Positions 47,801 to 60,480 are shown, numbered from the stretch's first letter. The stretch is 64,000 bases of DNA from Hygrophila difformis (GCA_030278955.1 JAOANR010000014.1:574965-638964), one strand, 5' to 3'. Notes: a model not told the origin generated them from the sequence alone. Made by a program: numbers and translations.

Positions 47801-49161
47801 ACAAAGGATTCAGACCCGATGCCTTGTCTCACCCCACTGTTGAGACCTTCTACAAAAATCAAGAGTGGGAGAACTTCATGCTGCACCAGGAGGAAGATGG
47901 CTTCGTGGAGCTAACAAAGGAATTCTTCTGCAATATCGACAAAGCTACCAGAACAACATGGATCCGAGGACAAGTGATAAACATTGCACCTGACTGGTTG
48001 AATCAGTTCTTTGGGACTCCGGACATTAGAAGCGAGTTTCCCCCTGATGAAATTATGACGAAAAGAGCCAAGACAAGCGAATATGCAAGATATGCAACTC
48101 TGGCAAACATCATGACAAGAATAACTGCCCTCGGGCACACATTCGACGCAAATTGGCTGAATCTGAAATTCATGCCAACTTATGAGTTTTACATGTCTAA
48201 GATCCGGCCTAATTCGCATCCGCACACCACATCTGGGAATGTACTGATGGGATTTGCAAGAATGTTGAGCAGAGCAAAACTGAATGTGGGGAGGCATGTG
48301 TTCGAAGTAATGATAACCCGGATAGAGGACAGACAGGTGCTATGCTATCCAAATCTGATTAGAAGGATCTGCATTGCTCAGGGAATTGATTTGAGCGCTT
48401 TCGAGGGTGACGCGGTGGTGAAGGTAAACCCACCTATCAGTGTGCCGAGACTTCCCCTGTGTGAGAGTATTAGATATTCTCTTCCCTAATTGTTCGGTAG
48501 AGGAGATTCAGACGACCAATCCTCTTTCATATCAAGTGGGCAAGCATCGAGAAAAAGAAAGAGACAGCCTAAGACAAAGAAGGGAACACAGAAAACCTGT
48601 GCTGATGCAGGACCTTCAAATGTCCAAGAAGAGCCTCCTGCAGACCAAGAACAAACAGAAGTACCAAATCCAATTCCGGCAGCTCCGACTCGACCTCAAC
48701 CTCAGATGCCTCCTCAAAGCCAGAACGTATCTCAATTCCCTGCTGATTCCCAAGCATTTGAGATGGTGAGCAAGATGAGTCAATCTGTGCTCGAGGGAAT
48801 GAAGTCTATGACTAATGTAGTTATGGCAAGCCAAGAGGAACAGCGAAAAAGGGCCGAAGAGGAACGTGAAGAGCGAAGGAGGGAGAGAGAAGAAGAACGC
48901 CAAGAGCGTAGGAGAGAAAAAGGAAAAGAAGCGAAAGGAGAAGCAGGAGAAGGAAAAGAAAGAGGAGGAATTCAAGAAAATGATGATGGAAAAAGAAGAG
49001 CGCATGCACAGAGAAAGATTGGAGAACGAAGAAAAGCAGCGCAAGATGATGGAAACACTGCTACAAGCACTCATCAGTCAACTCCCCAAGCCACTCCCAC
49101 CTCCATCAGATGCAGCGGGACCATCGAATCCGCCAGGAGAGAAGACAGATTGATCATGTAA

Positions 49162-50067
49162 TGGTCTTTTCAATTGAGCGTAATTGTAAATATCATATAA
49201 GAGAATTTCATTTCCCTTGTGCAAAATCGTTCTGATTGCAATGGAATCTCTTGTAATTGATATCATTCACTGTTTTAATTTTGGAATTTTGCAGTCCAAA
49301 CAATTTTATTCTTGAAAAGATGTATGTACAGTCCAAGATGAATAAGTGACTGTCAGGCCAAAAATAGGCTGTGGACATACTCTGTATGTCAGCAGTGCCT
49401 CTTTACTGCTTTAAATTAAATAACCAGCAAAAATATGCATAGACTTGCTCTAAATTCACATGTTGAATTTAGGCTTATGATTAAATTTTCAAACTTTTAA
49501 ATTGGGATAATACAATTGAGAACATGCATGAAATGAATTCCTAAGGTTTTGAGCTATAAAAGTTTAATGATGCGATCATCTTGTTGGGTAATAAATCTGC
49601 ATGTTAGAAATTTTGACTGAATAAATTGTTAGAATTTAGCTTTGATTAAATTTGAGAATATTGTATGACATGAATCAATCCAACCTGTGAGGTTTGAGCC
49701 ATGAGTCACTTTTACTCATTTATTTTCTTTGATGTGTGAATCATTCTGATTAAAGGAAACTAGAACTTGCAATTGGGACCGATTCAAGACCATGCCATAT
49801 TCCCAAAATCGAGCATATGATCGAGGCACTTAGAAAAACCCAAATTTTTGGCCTTCTTTTGAAATCCAAACCCAAAAATATTTTCCCTTTAGGATCAACC
49901 AACTTGAGCCTTAAGTCTAATTTTTCTTTGAAACCCTCTATATTATTCCTAGCCTTACAAAAAGACCAATATATTCAACCCAAGTGTGCAAGAATGAATT
50001 TTATCAAGGCATTAGATTTGTGATCATCAGAAAAAGCATAAATCGGTATGTTATAAACCGAATCAAA

Positions 50068-50101
<34 letters not shown>

Positions 50102-50775
50102 TTGAGACTCATTCAACATAAATAAATTGCAGATGACAAGCAATTAGACAATAGTCTAATGTCATGCAATAGAAAAAGCACAAAGAAAAAGAAAAAATGT
50201 TGATGATCATAAATTTTAAATAAAAATATGCCAAGTCATGATGGAATGAGCTCTTGCCACTTCTTAGCCCAATAAATTCCCTTTCTCACCTATGTTACAA
50301 CCGTATGCCCCGTTATAACCCTTGAATAAGACCTCATGATCTCGATTTGAGGAAATGAGCCGGTGGCGAGTTGGTCTGATTGCAAGCTTATGGGATAATT
50401 TAATTAAAATTGATTTTGAGCGTTCATTGATTAAACCCCATTGAGAGTGAGTGAATTTTCCGATTCTCTTATAAGTAAGGCTCTGTTTCATTTAAAATGT
50501 TCGTGTCACCCCTTGATTCTCATTTTTAATCTTTGCATCTTTCAAACATGATATTCATGAAGAGTTGATAATAATGTTCGATTTGTAGGCCCGATTTAGT
50601 GAGCAAGTATCATTTTATTCAACACTGCAACCAAGGGAATTCAATATTTGTAGTTTTTGATTGTCTTATCCCAATCCAAAAAGAATGTGATTTATGAAGC
50701 CACGAAAATGAATTGAATATGCAGAGCCCGTGTTCTTTCGAACATTGACTCTGACCGCTCGGGGACGATCAGTAT
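49162..50775. other. Element 1, 3' non-coding region
   Basis: No coding potential is convincing. It resembles the non-coding tail of Athila-type elements, including TATGTTACAACCG and CGTTATAACCC motifs near 50291-50325, and ends with CTCGGGGACGATC before the polypurine tract. Confidence 0.6.
50078..50103. repeat. (GA)n microsatellite
   Basis: An A-run followed by about 12 GA units in the element's 3' tail. Confidence 0.95.
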
Positions 50776-50790
50776 TAAATGTGAGGATGT
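50776..50790 (+). promoter_or_regulatory. Polypurine tract, element 1
   Basis: TAAATGTGAGGATGT directly precedes the 3' LTR start. CTCGGGGACGA just upstream matches the sequence commonly found before the PPT of plant Athila/Tat-like elements. Confidence 0.7.
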
Positions 50791-51283
50791 TGATAATGGC
50801 CAGAAATGACCATTATTTTCAATCCATTTCCGTGTCTTAAACGGACATTTGATCGCATCCCGGTCTTACATTAAGTAAGAAAGCAGTTGAATTGGACTGA
50901 TTTATGCATAATTATAAAAATAATAAGCTGGTGTGAAAAAGGCATAAATATGTAATTTTATTACATATTTATGTTAGAAAAATCCAAAAACAAGAGAAAA
51001 AGAAATGAAAAGAAAAATGAATGAAAAAGATGGGAAAAAGATAGAAAAGCCCACAAAAAGAACATTTTCGGCCCATCTGGCCCAATCCAGCAGGCCCAGG
51101 AGCACCCTTGTCGCGGAAGCTCATTTGTCGCGAAGCATGGTTCCGCGACCAAGGAATGTTCCGCGACCAAGCAGCTCAGATGAAGAAGGAAACCAGCCAA
51201 GCCCTTTGTCGCGATGGCACGTTCCGCGACAAAGGTATGCTCCGCGACAAAGACACCCAATTAGAGACACAAGACCCAGTGTT
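50791..51283 (+). mobile_element. Element 1, 3' LTR, cut after 493 bp
   Basis: Matches the first 490 bp of the 5' LTR, including the first part of the U3 palindrome cluster (51106-51262). It stops after CAAGACCCAGT, where the flank block begins. The remaining 4 kb of LTR is missing at this place. Confidence 0.88.
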
Positions 51284-52928
51284 TGGGAGTATTCAATGCA
51301 GTGTTTGTAGGATTTTTTTTTTTGGACTTTTAAAGTTTGACATATTCAATTTATATTTTAAAAAGTGTGTATTCAATACAGATTTTAAGAAGTCTTTAAA
51401 AATCTAAGTGTATTCAATACAGATTTTAAAATCTAAGTCTTTTAAAATATTGATGTATTAAACCATCCATTAATTTTAAATCTTTATAGACTTTAATGAA
51501 TTATCTTGAAAAATATAACTAACCAAAATCTATATAGACAATCCAAGATTTCTAAAAGTTACTATAGCCAAACTCTACATGGAGTCTACAAAAAATCAAT
51601 CAACAACTACGTAAGTCTATGGACTCTCTCTAAATCCACCAACTTCTTAAAATCTATAAAACTCTAGATTGAATACACCCCCATAAGAGTTCTTTTGGAT
51701 TTCAAGTCGGGTATATTGAATCTGTATTTTTTTAAAAAAATAAAATAAAAAATTTAAGGTATTCAATAAATAATTTTTTTTTGCGTGTATCGGGTATCCC
51801 CAAACCACATTAGGCCAAGAAGTGTACTTCAGCACAAAGATCTTTGGTATACACAATATTTCATCTTTTTCTCGGACCCCTACTCAAACCTTGACTCCAT
51901 TATTTTATTTTCAAATCTCAAAATAAGAACAGTGAGGAATATGGATTTATGTTTCATTCCAATGGAGAAAAATATGGCCCGAGATGATTCGGATGCAATT
52001 GTGGTTTATGTAGATTTTACGTAGTTAAGTAATTTTCAAACAAATTTCACACATTTATATTGGTCATTTATGGTCGTGCGTACTATGTTTTTCGGCAAAT
52101 AATGGCCGAAAAATGAAAATGAGTAATATCTTCAGCCAACGCATGGTAATTAAATTAAATGAGTAATTAATATCTTCAGCCAGTATATGCCGATCATGGT
52201 GGAGGATCTAAAAAGGGAAGGGTGTTTATGTAATAGTGTTGACCGATCGAGTGCTCGTCATATAATATACTACCTCCGTTTCCGTGAAAATGAAACATTT
52301 GATTTTTTTTGACACTATTCATTATTTAACTTTGATTCACATTTATATGATAGTTATAGAAGAAAAAATATAGTTAAGTGAGATCTTCTTAGAATCGTCT
52401 CCTCTTGTAGTTTTTAGAATATCCAATTTTTATAATTTTTTTTGTACACAATGTAAGTTATTCATCGTAAAAAATACGCATTGGATTGCGTGCGTTGGGT
52501 AAATGTTGCAGATTCATGAGAACAGATGAAGTATGTATTAGTGCAACATTCAGCATTCATTCAATAACCCTGACTTATTTTTTCCAACATTCAATACCAA
52601 TCAAACAACATGCAAGATAGATAAAATCATTGAGAAGTTAAGTGCAATAAACCATTAAATCCAACATTCAATACCAAATGGCATTTGGTGGTGATGGGCT
52701 GATGGCAGTGGTGGTGCCTCCTGAATTACAAGGTATCGTGCTTCCTCATACTTCGCATGTCAGCGTCTGTATAAGGTGGTAGGTCAACACTCATCTATAC
52801 ATCATTATACGTATCGTAAACATGAACAAAAAAAAAACTAGTAGAAACCAGATAAAGCAACAAAGGCGGAAAAAGATGAAATTATTGGGAATTTCGGTCA
52901 CTACTTGCCAAAAATTCAACTAGATTTT
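51284..52928. repeat. 5' flank block, copy 2
   Basis: Near-identical copy of 36234-37868, including both MITEs, starting at GGGAGTATTCAATGC. It sits between a cut 3' LTR and another LTR start, marking a duplication junction at 51283/51284. Confidence 0.92.
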
Positions 52929-53244
52929 TGATAATGGCCAGAAATGACCATTATTTTCAATCCATTTCCGTGTCTTAAACGGACATTTGATCGCATTCCG
53001 GTCTTACATTAAGTAAGAAAGCAGTTGAATTGGACTGATTTATGCATAATTGTAAAAATAATAAGCTGGTGTGAAAAAGGCATAAATATGTAATTTTATT
53101 ACATATTTATGTTAGAAAAATCCAAAAACATGAGAAAAAGAAATGAAAAGAAAAAGGAATGAAAAAGATGGGAAAAAGATAGAAAAGCCCACGAAAAGAA
53201 CATTTTCGGCCCATCTGGCCCAATCCAGCAGGCCCATGAGCACC

Positions 53245-53495
53245 CTTGTCGCGGAAGCTCCTTTGTCGCGATGCATGGTTCCGCGACCAAGGAATGTTCC
53301 GCGACCAAGCAGCTCAGATGAAGAAGGAAACCAGCCAAGCCCTTTGTCGCGATGTCCTTTGTCGCGATGGCACGTTCCGCGACAAAGGTATGCTCCGCGA
53401 CAAAGACACCCAATTAGAGACACAAGACCCAGTCGAGAAGCTTTGCCACATGCAGTGTGTTCCGCGACCAAACTTGATGCTCCGAGACAAAGCTG
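53245..53495. repeat. TTGTCGCGG palindrome cluster, U3, LTR copy 2
   Basis: As in LTR copy 1, with one extra TTTGTCGCGATG site near 53355 and an extra reverse site near 53290. Confidence 0.85.
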
Positions 53496-54193
53496 TGATG
53501 TGTGTGATGTCTTGAGACACAATGGGCTCAATTCAAGGCCCATAAGCTTAGGGTTTCCCCTCTATAAATATGAGGTGTTTCCTTTGAGCTAAAGGTTGGA
53601 AGAATTTTGGAGAGAACATACACTCTTGAAGACAAGTTGGGAGCTCAGTTAGTTTAGTTTAGTTTAGGGTAGTTTAGTTAGGTTTTTCTTGTATTATTTA
53701 ATTTATGCATTAGTTAGATGTAGTTTCTAGCATTTTAGTTTAGATAGCCAGTTTTTACATCTTGTTTCTTGTTCTAAACTTCTGCTTAGGGTTTGTAATA
53801 CCCAAATCATGGGTATTAACAACACCCATTTAATAATATGGGAAAACATTCTCCACAAGTGTCCCAAAAATCATGAAATGGGTCTCACACCCCATGGATC
53901 TAACTGCTTTCATTTTCTGTCGGTCACTTTGACCCTTTTTCTCATTTTAATATCACTGGTTGGTGATTTTTCTTTGGATAATGTTGCATGTTTATGGGTG
54001 ATCAAGCTTAGATAAGGGTTTCTTCAATTTTAAGTTTGTTTTATTTCTATTATGTTCAAGCATGTTCTAGCTAGATTCAAATTCTGTTTTGTTATTTTTA
54101 GCTTAGTTTAGCTTTTGAATCTGAAATGGGTGAGATCACACACAATGCATGCCATTGTTCCACCTTACTTTTCTGACATGTGTCCTGGACACA

Positions 54194-54663
54194 CCTTTGT
54201 CGCGGAACAACTCTTGTCTCGGAACCACGTTCCGCGACAAAATGATACTTTGGCGACAAAGGTGCCAAAGAACACTTGTTAGCAATATTTCGAAACCCTT
54301 GGTCGCGAAACAACTCTTGTCGCGGAACCACGTTCCGCGACAAAATCCTTGATTAGCGACCAAGGACCCAAATACTTGTGATTTTATTCTGGAAGGGCTT
54401 TGTCGCGAAGCAACCTTGTCGCGGAACCACGTTTCGCTACAAAACCTCTTGTTCCGCGACAAGAATTATGCCCTTGTCCAATTTTCAAACCCTTGTCGCC
54501 ATGCCTCCTTGTCGCAGAACCATGTTCCGCGACAAAATTTTTGTTTAGCGACAAAATAAACCTTAATTTTCAAAATCCCATTCCTCTCATTTCCCACCCT
54601 TTGTCGCGAAACCCTTGTCGCGGACCCATGGTCCGCGACACAAACTCTACTCCGCGACAAAGT
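54194..54663. repeat. Nested TTTGTCGCGGAAC palindrome cluster, R/U5, LTR copy 2
   Basis: Same unit order as 39101-39572, with a few single-arm mutations (for example CTTGTCTCGGAACC and GTTTCGCTAC) that weaken individual stems. Confidence 0.85.
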
Positions 54664-56259
54664 GGCACCTTTTTGCCAAATTTTTATTCTTCATCTTCCT
54701 CAGTAATTAATTGAACCTTTATATTAATATTTGAGGTTGAAATCCAATGATCTCAACCCATGATTATTTTGATATAAAGAATTTTGTTCAATTCCACTAA
54801 AAGACTCTTCTACAAAAAAATTAAACTCTAATGATCTAAGCATATAATCCGGACTGTAATTAATTAATTATGGAATGAGTGATTATTTAGACATGAAGAG
54901 TAACTATGGAATCAATTCCATACCCTTGCATGAGAAACCAATGTCTCTCATGCGAGATGACCCAAAAATATTTTCTGTTATTTATTTTGTCTTTGCCCGT
55001 GGTGTGTGAAACAGCTAGTAAGAAATACAATAGACTAATGTTGGCAGGTATTCCCACACGGATAACTAGCTCGTAGTCTGAATATTAATTACTAGATGTT
55101 ATTTTGCATGATCCGGATAGTGGTCGGTGGAAGCCTTGGCGGTTCGTCCATCCGGGATTGTATAGCTGCTCAGCTGACTCCTATCCAGATACAGTTTTCT
55201 TTTTCTTTATCTTAATTTTAAACCTGAATTTCGAGCTGTAATATCATCAAACGGTGTCGATCAACATTGTTTGAATAATACTACAGTAAGAAAACATGTA
55301 GGTTTTTCTCTCTCATTTCACAGATAGTAGAAGTCTTGACGACAGCGATCACTGTTGTTTAAGGTCTTCTGCTATCTAAAATCATCTCACCTTAATAATT
55401 AGGGAACTGGACCACAGATAACTGCAATCCAATTTACCCTAATTATTTTGTCATCTCTTTAGCCAAAATTCTTCTCATCTCCGGCTATTTCATCTCTGTG
55501 TATCAACTTCTGTCTAAACCCACCTTATATTTTGGGTTATTTAATTTTACACTTCTCTATAAAATTATGTATGATATTAATATGTAGATATTGTGGTCAA
55601 TATTATTTTGGGATCCTTTCCTTGGACATAGAAGTCTTGATTTTAATCAGATGACTCATACTAAATTTCCAACAAAAATTCATTTACAAAATCCGGATCT
55701 GAGTAAGGGATAAACTCCACAGTTATGACTAATTCATATCCGACTGGGGGTTGATTTTGGGAATTAGAAGCAGAGTCAGCGATTAGGTCTCACATAGACT
55801 GAAAGGATCTGTGTTTTAATTGAGAGTCTAGTACCTGTTTAGGGAATGATTTTCAAACATCTATTATTTTCCAAAATTGTTGTGTGTTGGAAATCTGGTA
55901 TTAAATATCACACTGAGATAGGGTCCACTTGGATTCAAATATGGTGTGATAGATGATAATGGCCAAAAATGACCATTATTTTCAATCCATTTCCGTGTCT
56001 TAAACGGGCATTTGATCGCATTCCGGTCTTACATTAAGTAAGAAAGCAGTCGAATTGGACTAATTTATGCATAATTGTAAAAATAATAAGCTGGTGTGAA
56101 AAAGATATAAATATGTAATTTTATTACATATTTATATTAGAAAAATCCAAAAACATGAGAAAAAGAAAAGGAAACAAAAAGATGGGAAAAAGATAGAAAA
56201 GTCCACAAAAAGAACATTTTCGGCCCATCTGCACAATCCAGCAGGCCCAGTAAGACTGT

Positions 56260-56500
56260 TGTCGCGGAATCCCCTTGGCGCGATGCATGATTCCGCGACA
56301 AAGGAACACTCCGCGACCAAGTGGCGCAGATGAAGAAGAGACCAGCCGAAGCTCCTTGGCGCGATATCTTTGTCGCGATGTGCTGTTCCGCGACAAAGGT
56401 CCATTCCGCGACCAAGGTACATTTTTAGAGACACAAGACCCAGTCGAGAAGCTTTGCCACATGCAGTGTGTTCCGCGACCAAACTTGGTGCTCCGAGACA
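56260..56500. repeat. TTGTCGCGG palindrome cluster, U3, element 2
   Basis: Same arrangement as in the other LTRs. Several forward sites read TTGGCGCGATG instead of TTGTCGCGATG. Confidence 0.82.
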
Positions 56501-57208
56501 AAGCTGTGATGTGTGTGATGTCTTAAGACACAATGGGCTCAAATCAAGGCCCATGAGCTTAGGGTTTCCCCTCTATAAATATGAGGTGTTTCCTTTGAGC
56601 TAAAGGTTGGAAGAATTTTAGAAAAACTACACCTTCTTGAAGACAAGTTGGGAAGTTCAGTAGTTTAGTGTAGTTTAGGGTAGTTTAGTTAGGTTTTCTT
56701 TTGTATTATTTAATTTATGCACTAGTTAGATGTAGTTTACTGCACTTTGGTTAGATAGCCAGTTTTTATACCTTGTTTTGGTTCTAAACTTTTGTTTAAG
56801 GGTTTGTGATACTCAAACCATGAGTATGAACAACACCATTTAATAAAATGGGAAAACATTCTCCATTTGTGTCCCAAAAATCATGAAATGGGTCTCACAC
56901 CCCATGGATCTTTACTGCTTTCATTTTCCTTGGGTCATTTGACCCTTGTTTTTGCACTTTAATGTCGCTGCTTGGTGACTTCTTCTTGGGATAATGTTGC
57001 ATGTTTATGGATGATCAAGCTTAGATTAGGGTTTCTTAAGTTTTAAGTTTGTTCTATTTCTATTTTGTGCAAGCATGTTCTAGCTAGATTCAAATTCTGT
57101 TTTGTTATTTTGAGCTTAGTTTAGCTTTTGAATCTGAAATGGGTGAGATCACACATAATGCATGCCACTGTTCCACTTTACTTTTCTGACATGCGTCCTG
57201 GACACACC

Positions 57209-57686
57209 TTTGTCGCGGAATAACTCTTGTCGCGGAACCACGTTCCGCGACAAAATGGTGCTTTGGCGACAAAGGTGCCACAGAACATTTGTTGGCCACT
57301 ATTTTAAAACCCTTGGTCGCGAAACAACCCTTGGCGCGGAACCACGTTCCGCGACAAAATTTTGATTAGCGACCAAGGACCCAAATACTTGTGATTTTAT
57401 TCTGGAAGGGCTTTGTCGCGATGCAACCTTGGCGCGGAACCACGTTCCGCGACAAACTTCTTGTTCCGCGACAGGAACTATGCCTTGTCCAACTTTCTAC
57501 CTTTTTGTCGCTATGCCCTTGTCGCGGAACCACGTTCCGCGACAAAATTTTCTTTACTTAGCGACAAAACAAACCCTAAACTTTCAAAATTCCATTCCTC
57601 TTATGTCCCACCCCTTTGTCGCGAAATCTTTGTCGCGGAGCCATGCTCCGCGACACGAACCTTGTATCGCGACAAGGTGGCACCTT
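57209..57686. repeat. Nested palindrome cluster, R/U5, element 2
   Basis: Same unit order as 39101-39572. The hairpin at 57632-57654 reads GTCGCGGAGC with GCTCCGCGAC. The equivalent hairpin of element 1 (39525-39547) reads GTCGCGGACC with GGTCCGCGAC, so both arms changed together. Confidence 0.88.
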
Positions 57687-60179
57687 TTGCCAAATTCTCA
57701 TTCTTCATCTCATTCCATTAATTAATTGAACCTTTGTATTAATATTTTGAGGTTGAAATCCAATGATCTCAACCCATGATTAATTTGATATAAAGAACTT
57801 TGTTCAATTTCCCATTAAAAGATTCTTCTACAAATGATTAAACTCTAATGATCTAAGTATATAATCCGGACTGTAATTAATTAATTAATTATGGAATGAG
57901 TGATTATTTAGACATGAAGGGTAATTATGGATTCATCTCCATACCTTGCATGAGAAACCAATGTCTCTCATGCAAGATGACCCAAAAATATTTTTCTTTT
58001 ATTTATTTTGTCTTTTCCGTGATGTGTGAAACAACTAATAAGGAATATATCAGATTAATGTTGGCGGGGATTCCCACACGGATAACTAGCTCGTGATCTG
58101 TATATTAATTATTAGATGTTATTTTGCATGGTCCGGATAATGGTCGGTGGACGCCTTGGCGGTTCGTCCATCCGGGATTATAATAGCTGCTCAGCTGACT
58201 CCTATCCGGATACAGTTCTCTTTTCTTTACCTTAATTTCAACCCTGAATCTGGAGCTGTAGTAATGTTGGATGATATATGCCAATGTCATCTAATGATTA
58301 TTGCAGTAATAGAACATGTAGGTTTTTATCCAAGTTCACAGACAATGGAATCTGAGATGACGGCGGCAACTATCATTTGAGGCATTCCACTGTCTAAAAA
58401 TCATCCCACCTAAAATGATCAGGACCTGGATAGCAGATGTTTGCAGTCCGGATCATCCTGATTGTTTTTGTCATCTTTTTAGCCAAATAAATTCCTCCCA
58501 TCTCCGGCTATTTCATCTCTGTGTTTCACATTCTGTCTAAACCCACCTTATATTTTGGGTTATTTTATTTTTCACTTCTCTATAACTTTATGCATGATAC
58601 TATTATGTAGATATTGGGGTTGATATTATTTTGGGATCCTTCCCTTGGACATAGAAGCCTTGATTTAATTCAGATGTTTCATACTAAATTTCCAACAAAA
58701 ATTCCTTTATAACATCCGGATCTGAGTAAGGGATAAATTCGACAGTTATGACTAATTCATGTCCGACTGGGGGTTGATTTTGAGAAATTAGAAGCAGAGT
58801 CAGCGATTAGGTCTCACCTAGACTGAAAGGGTATGTGTTCTTATTGAGAGTCTAGTACCTGATAGGGAATGATTTTCAGATTTATTATTTTTCCAAAATT
58901 GCTGTTTGTTGAAAATCTTGTATTAAATATTGCACTGGGTCAGATTCCACTTGGATTCCGATAAGGTGTGACAGATGATACTAGAGGAACAACATTCGGG
59001 CCTTGGTTATTTTCTAAGGTAGGGTTGAGTATTCTTTCAACTGCTATCCTCTTCTGCCAGAGCCTATTTTTGAGTCCTGAGTGAGTGCATCCGGAACGAA
59101 CTAATTTATTAGTTCGTTTCATTAGTTTGTATCTCATAACCACCCGACGGGAAGTGAACACTGCAAGCGGTTCACCGAGAATAGGGAATTCTTGATCCAC
59201 ACCCGGTCATCCTGACTGGGGGCTTTCTTTTACTACCAGGGTCAGACTTTTAAAATTTCCGAGTGATAGGATTTTAAATGCTTTCTTTATCGCTTTCTTT
59301 TAAATGCTTTCGCTAGAGGTCACTCGGTTGTATTGAGAGTTGTGTAACTGCTACTAGGATTGAGAGTTAAGGGATAGTTCAGGGCTTGATTAGAATCTTT
59401 GGGTGTGACATGGGGGAATGATAACGGTACTTGACATTTCAATAAATGATTTGTCAGGTGTTGCTTGTCCACTACAGATAATTAACATACCTTAGCAATG
59501 CATTGCAATGGTGGTTATGCGTCTGTGGTATCTTAGAATTTATTTTCTTAAGAGCATGTAAACTCTTACTGTAAGTACCTGTCTGTTAAAGGGAACATGG
59601 TACAGAGAGCATGAGAATTAGCTAACCGAACGGATTATCCCAAGCTAAGATCTGTGTAACAAAATGGAAGTTTAACTATGTTTCATCTGAATCTTGTCCA
59701 ATCTTTATTCTTTTCTTCCTGTCCTTTCTGTCTCATTTAAATCTGCTTTCATAGAATAATCTTAATCGCTTTCTTAGATTAATTTTATTGCTTTCTTAGA
59801 TTAAATTTAATTCGTGTTCTAGAATACTTTTATCTGCTTTATTTCAACTGCTTTCTTAATCTGATTTAGATTCTGTCAAGTAGTTGTTAGTCAAATCACA
59901 CACTTGATGCGAGTAACCGAGTGGAAAATCTTAGTAAATGACGTGGGACCTGCTTCTATCGCACATCCTCCAGTGAACGATCCGGACTTACTATAAATTA
60001 CTGCAATTTTTGACACCGTGCGCTTTCGGGAGCACAGTTTCTTAACTACGAGCAATAAAAACATGACTACGTATAAATATATCCCTAATCACAACACCGC
60101 CATCATAAATTAGTTTCATTAAATAAAACCTAAACCAGGATCACGACTTTTCATAAAATACTCATGAAGTGGGAATTAG

Positions 60180-60480
60180 TCAAAAGTTTCATGGCAGGAA
60201 ATCTTATGGCAAGACTTGATGAGAAGTATCATGGCATATTTGCCGGGGATCCTCAGTGTGACAGGCTGAAGATCAACTTATCCCGGCTATGCCATGAGAT
60301 TTGTCAGCATTTCATGACAGAGAGGACCGCATTGCCATTTGAAATTAAAGCCCCTCACATGAGTAATAAAGTGATAATCTTGACATATCCCTAAACCCTT
60401 TCCCGTGAATCATAACTCTTCTCATTTAATAAATTTAACCTGGTATAATTTTAGCAAAAGCTCGGAGTTAACGAAACTTG
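60180..60480 (+). repeat. 301-bp insert flanked by TCAAAAGTTTCATGGC direct repeats
   Basis: The last bases of the LTR plus the first PBS bases (TCAAAAGTTTCATGGC) occur at 60180-60195 and again at 60481-60496, with unrelated DNA between. That DNA has an open frame (60164-60394) with coding-like segments such as RLKINLSRLCHEICQHFM. No family is recognised. Element 1 lacks it. Confidence 0.8.

Larger units (their letters stand above)
43485..49153 (+). pseudogene. Spliced gag-position protein with PF20167-like region, element 1 (3 stops, 1 frameshift)
   Basis: Exon 1 (43485-43528) encodes 14 codons starting MEPLSSSSPKK and ends at a GTAAGT donor. Exon 2 starts at 44898 after CTTTTTCAG and keeps frame through a Trp codon. 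One frame then runs to about 48920, interrupted only by TAG 46123-46125, TAG 46912-46914 and TAA 48487-48489. A one-base slip in the A-rich stretch 48913-48926 moves the end to the stop at 49153. The N-terminal 410 residues match no family I know. A Pro/Glu/Lys-rich linker follows, then (about 47600-48480) a region like PF20167, 'putative plant transposon protein', with WIRGQVINIAPDWLNQFFG and the LNVG...YPNLIRRIC block. The C-terminus is a Lys/Glu coiled coil. All three stops are one C-to-T change from Gln. About 1,435 codons in all. Confidence 0.78.
42374..50790 (+). mobile_element. Element 1, internal region (no pol)
   Basis: 8.4 kb between the PBS and the 3' LTR. In order: leader hairpin (42504-42531), palindrome cluster (42894-43307), a possible internal promoter, a spliced gag-position reading frame to 49153, and a 1.6-kb non-coding tail. 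No protease, reverse transcriptase, RNase H or integrase motif was found in any frame. It is therefore a large non-autonomous derivative of an Athila/Tat-like element that would need enzymes in trans. Confidence 0.82.
52929..55953 (+). mobile_element. LTR copy 2, first 3.0 kb
   Basis: Very similar to 37869-40868, more so than to LTR copy 3. It has a TATA box at 53563 and palindrome clusters at 53245-53495 and 54194-54663. It ends after GTGTGATAGA, exactly where LTR copy 3 starts. Confidence 0.9.

Noticed and set aside
47392..49266. Minus-strand frames opposite the gag-position protein
   Set aside because: They are Ser/Leu/Phe-rich antisense readings of a Glu/Lys-rich coding region and are not conserved as proteins.
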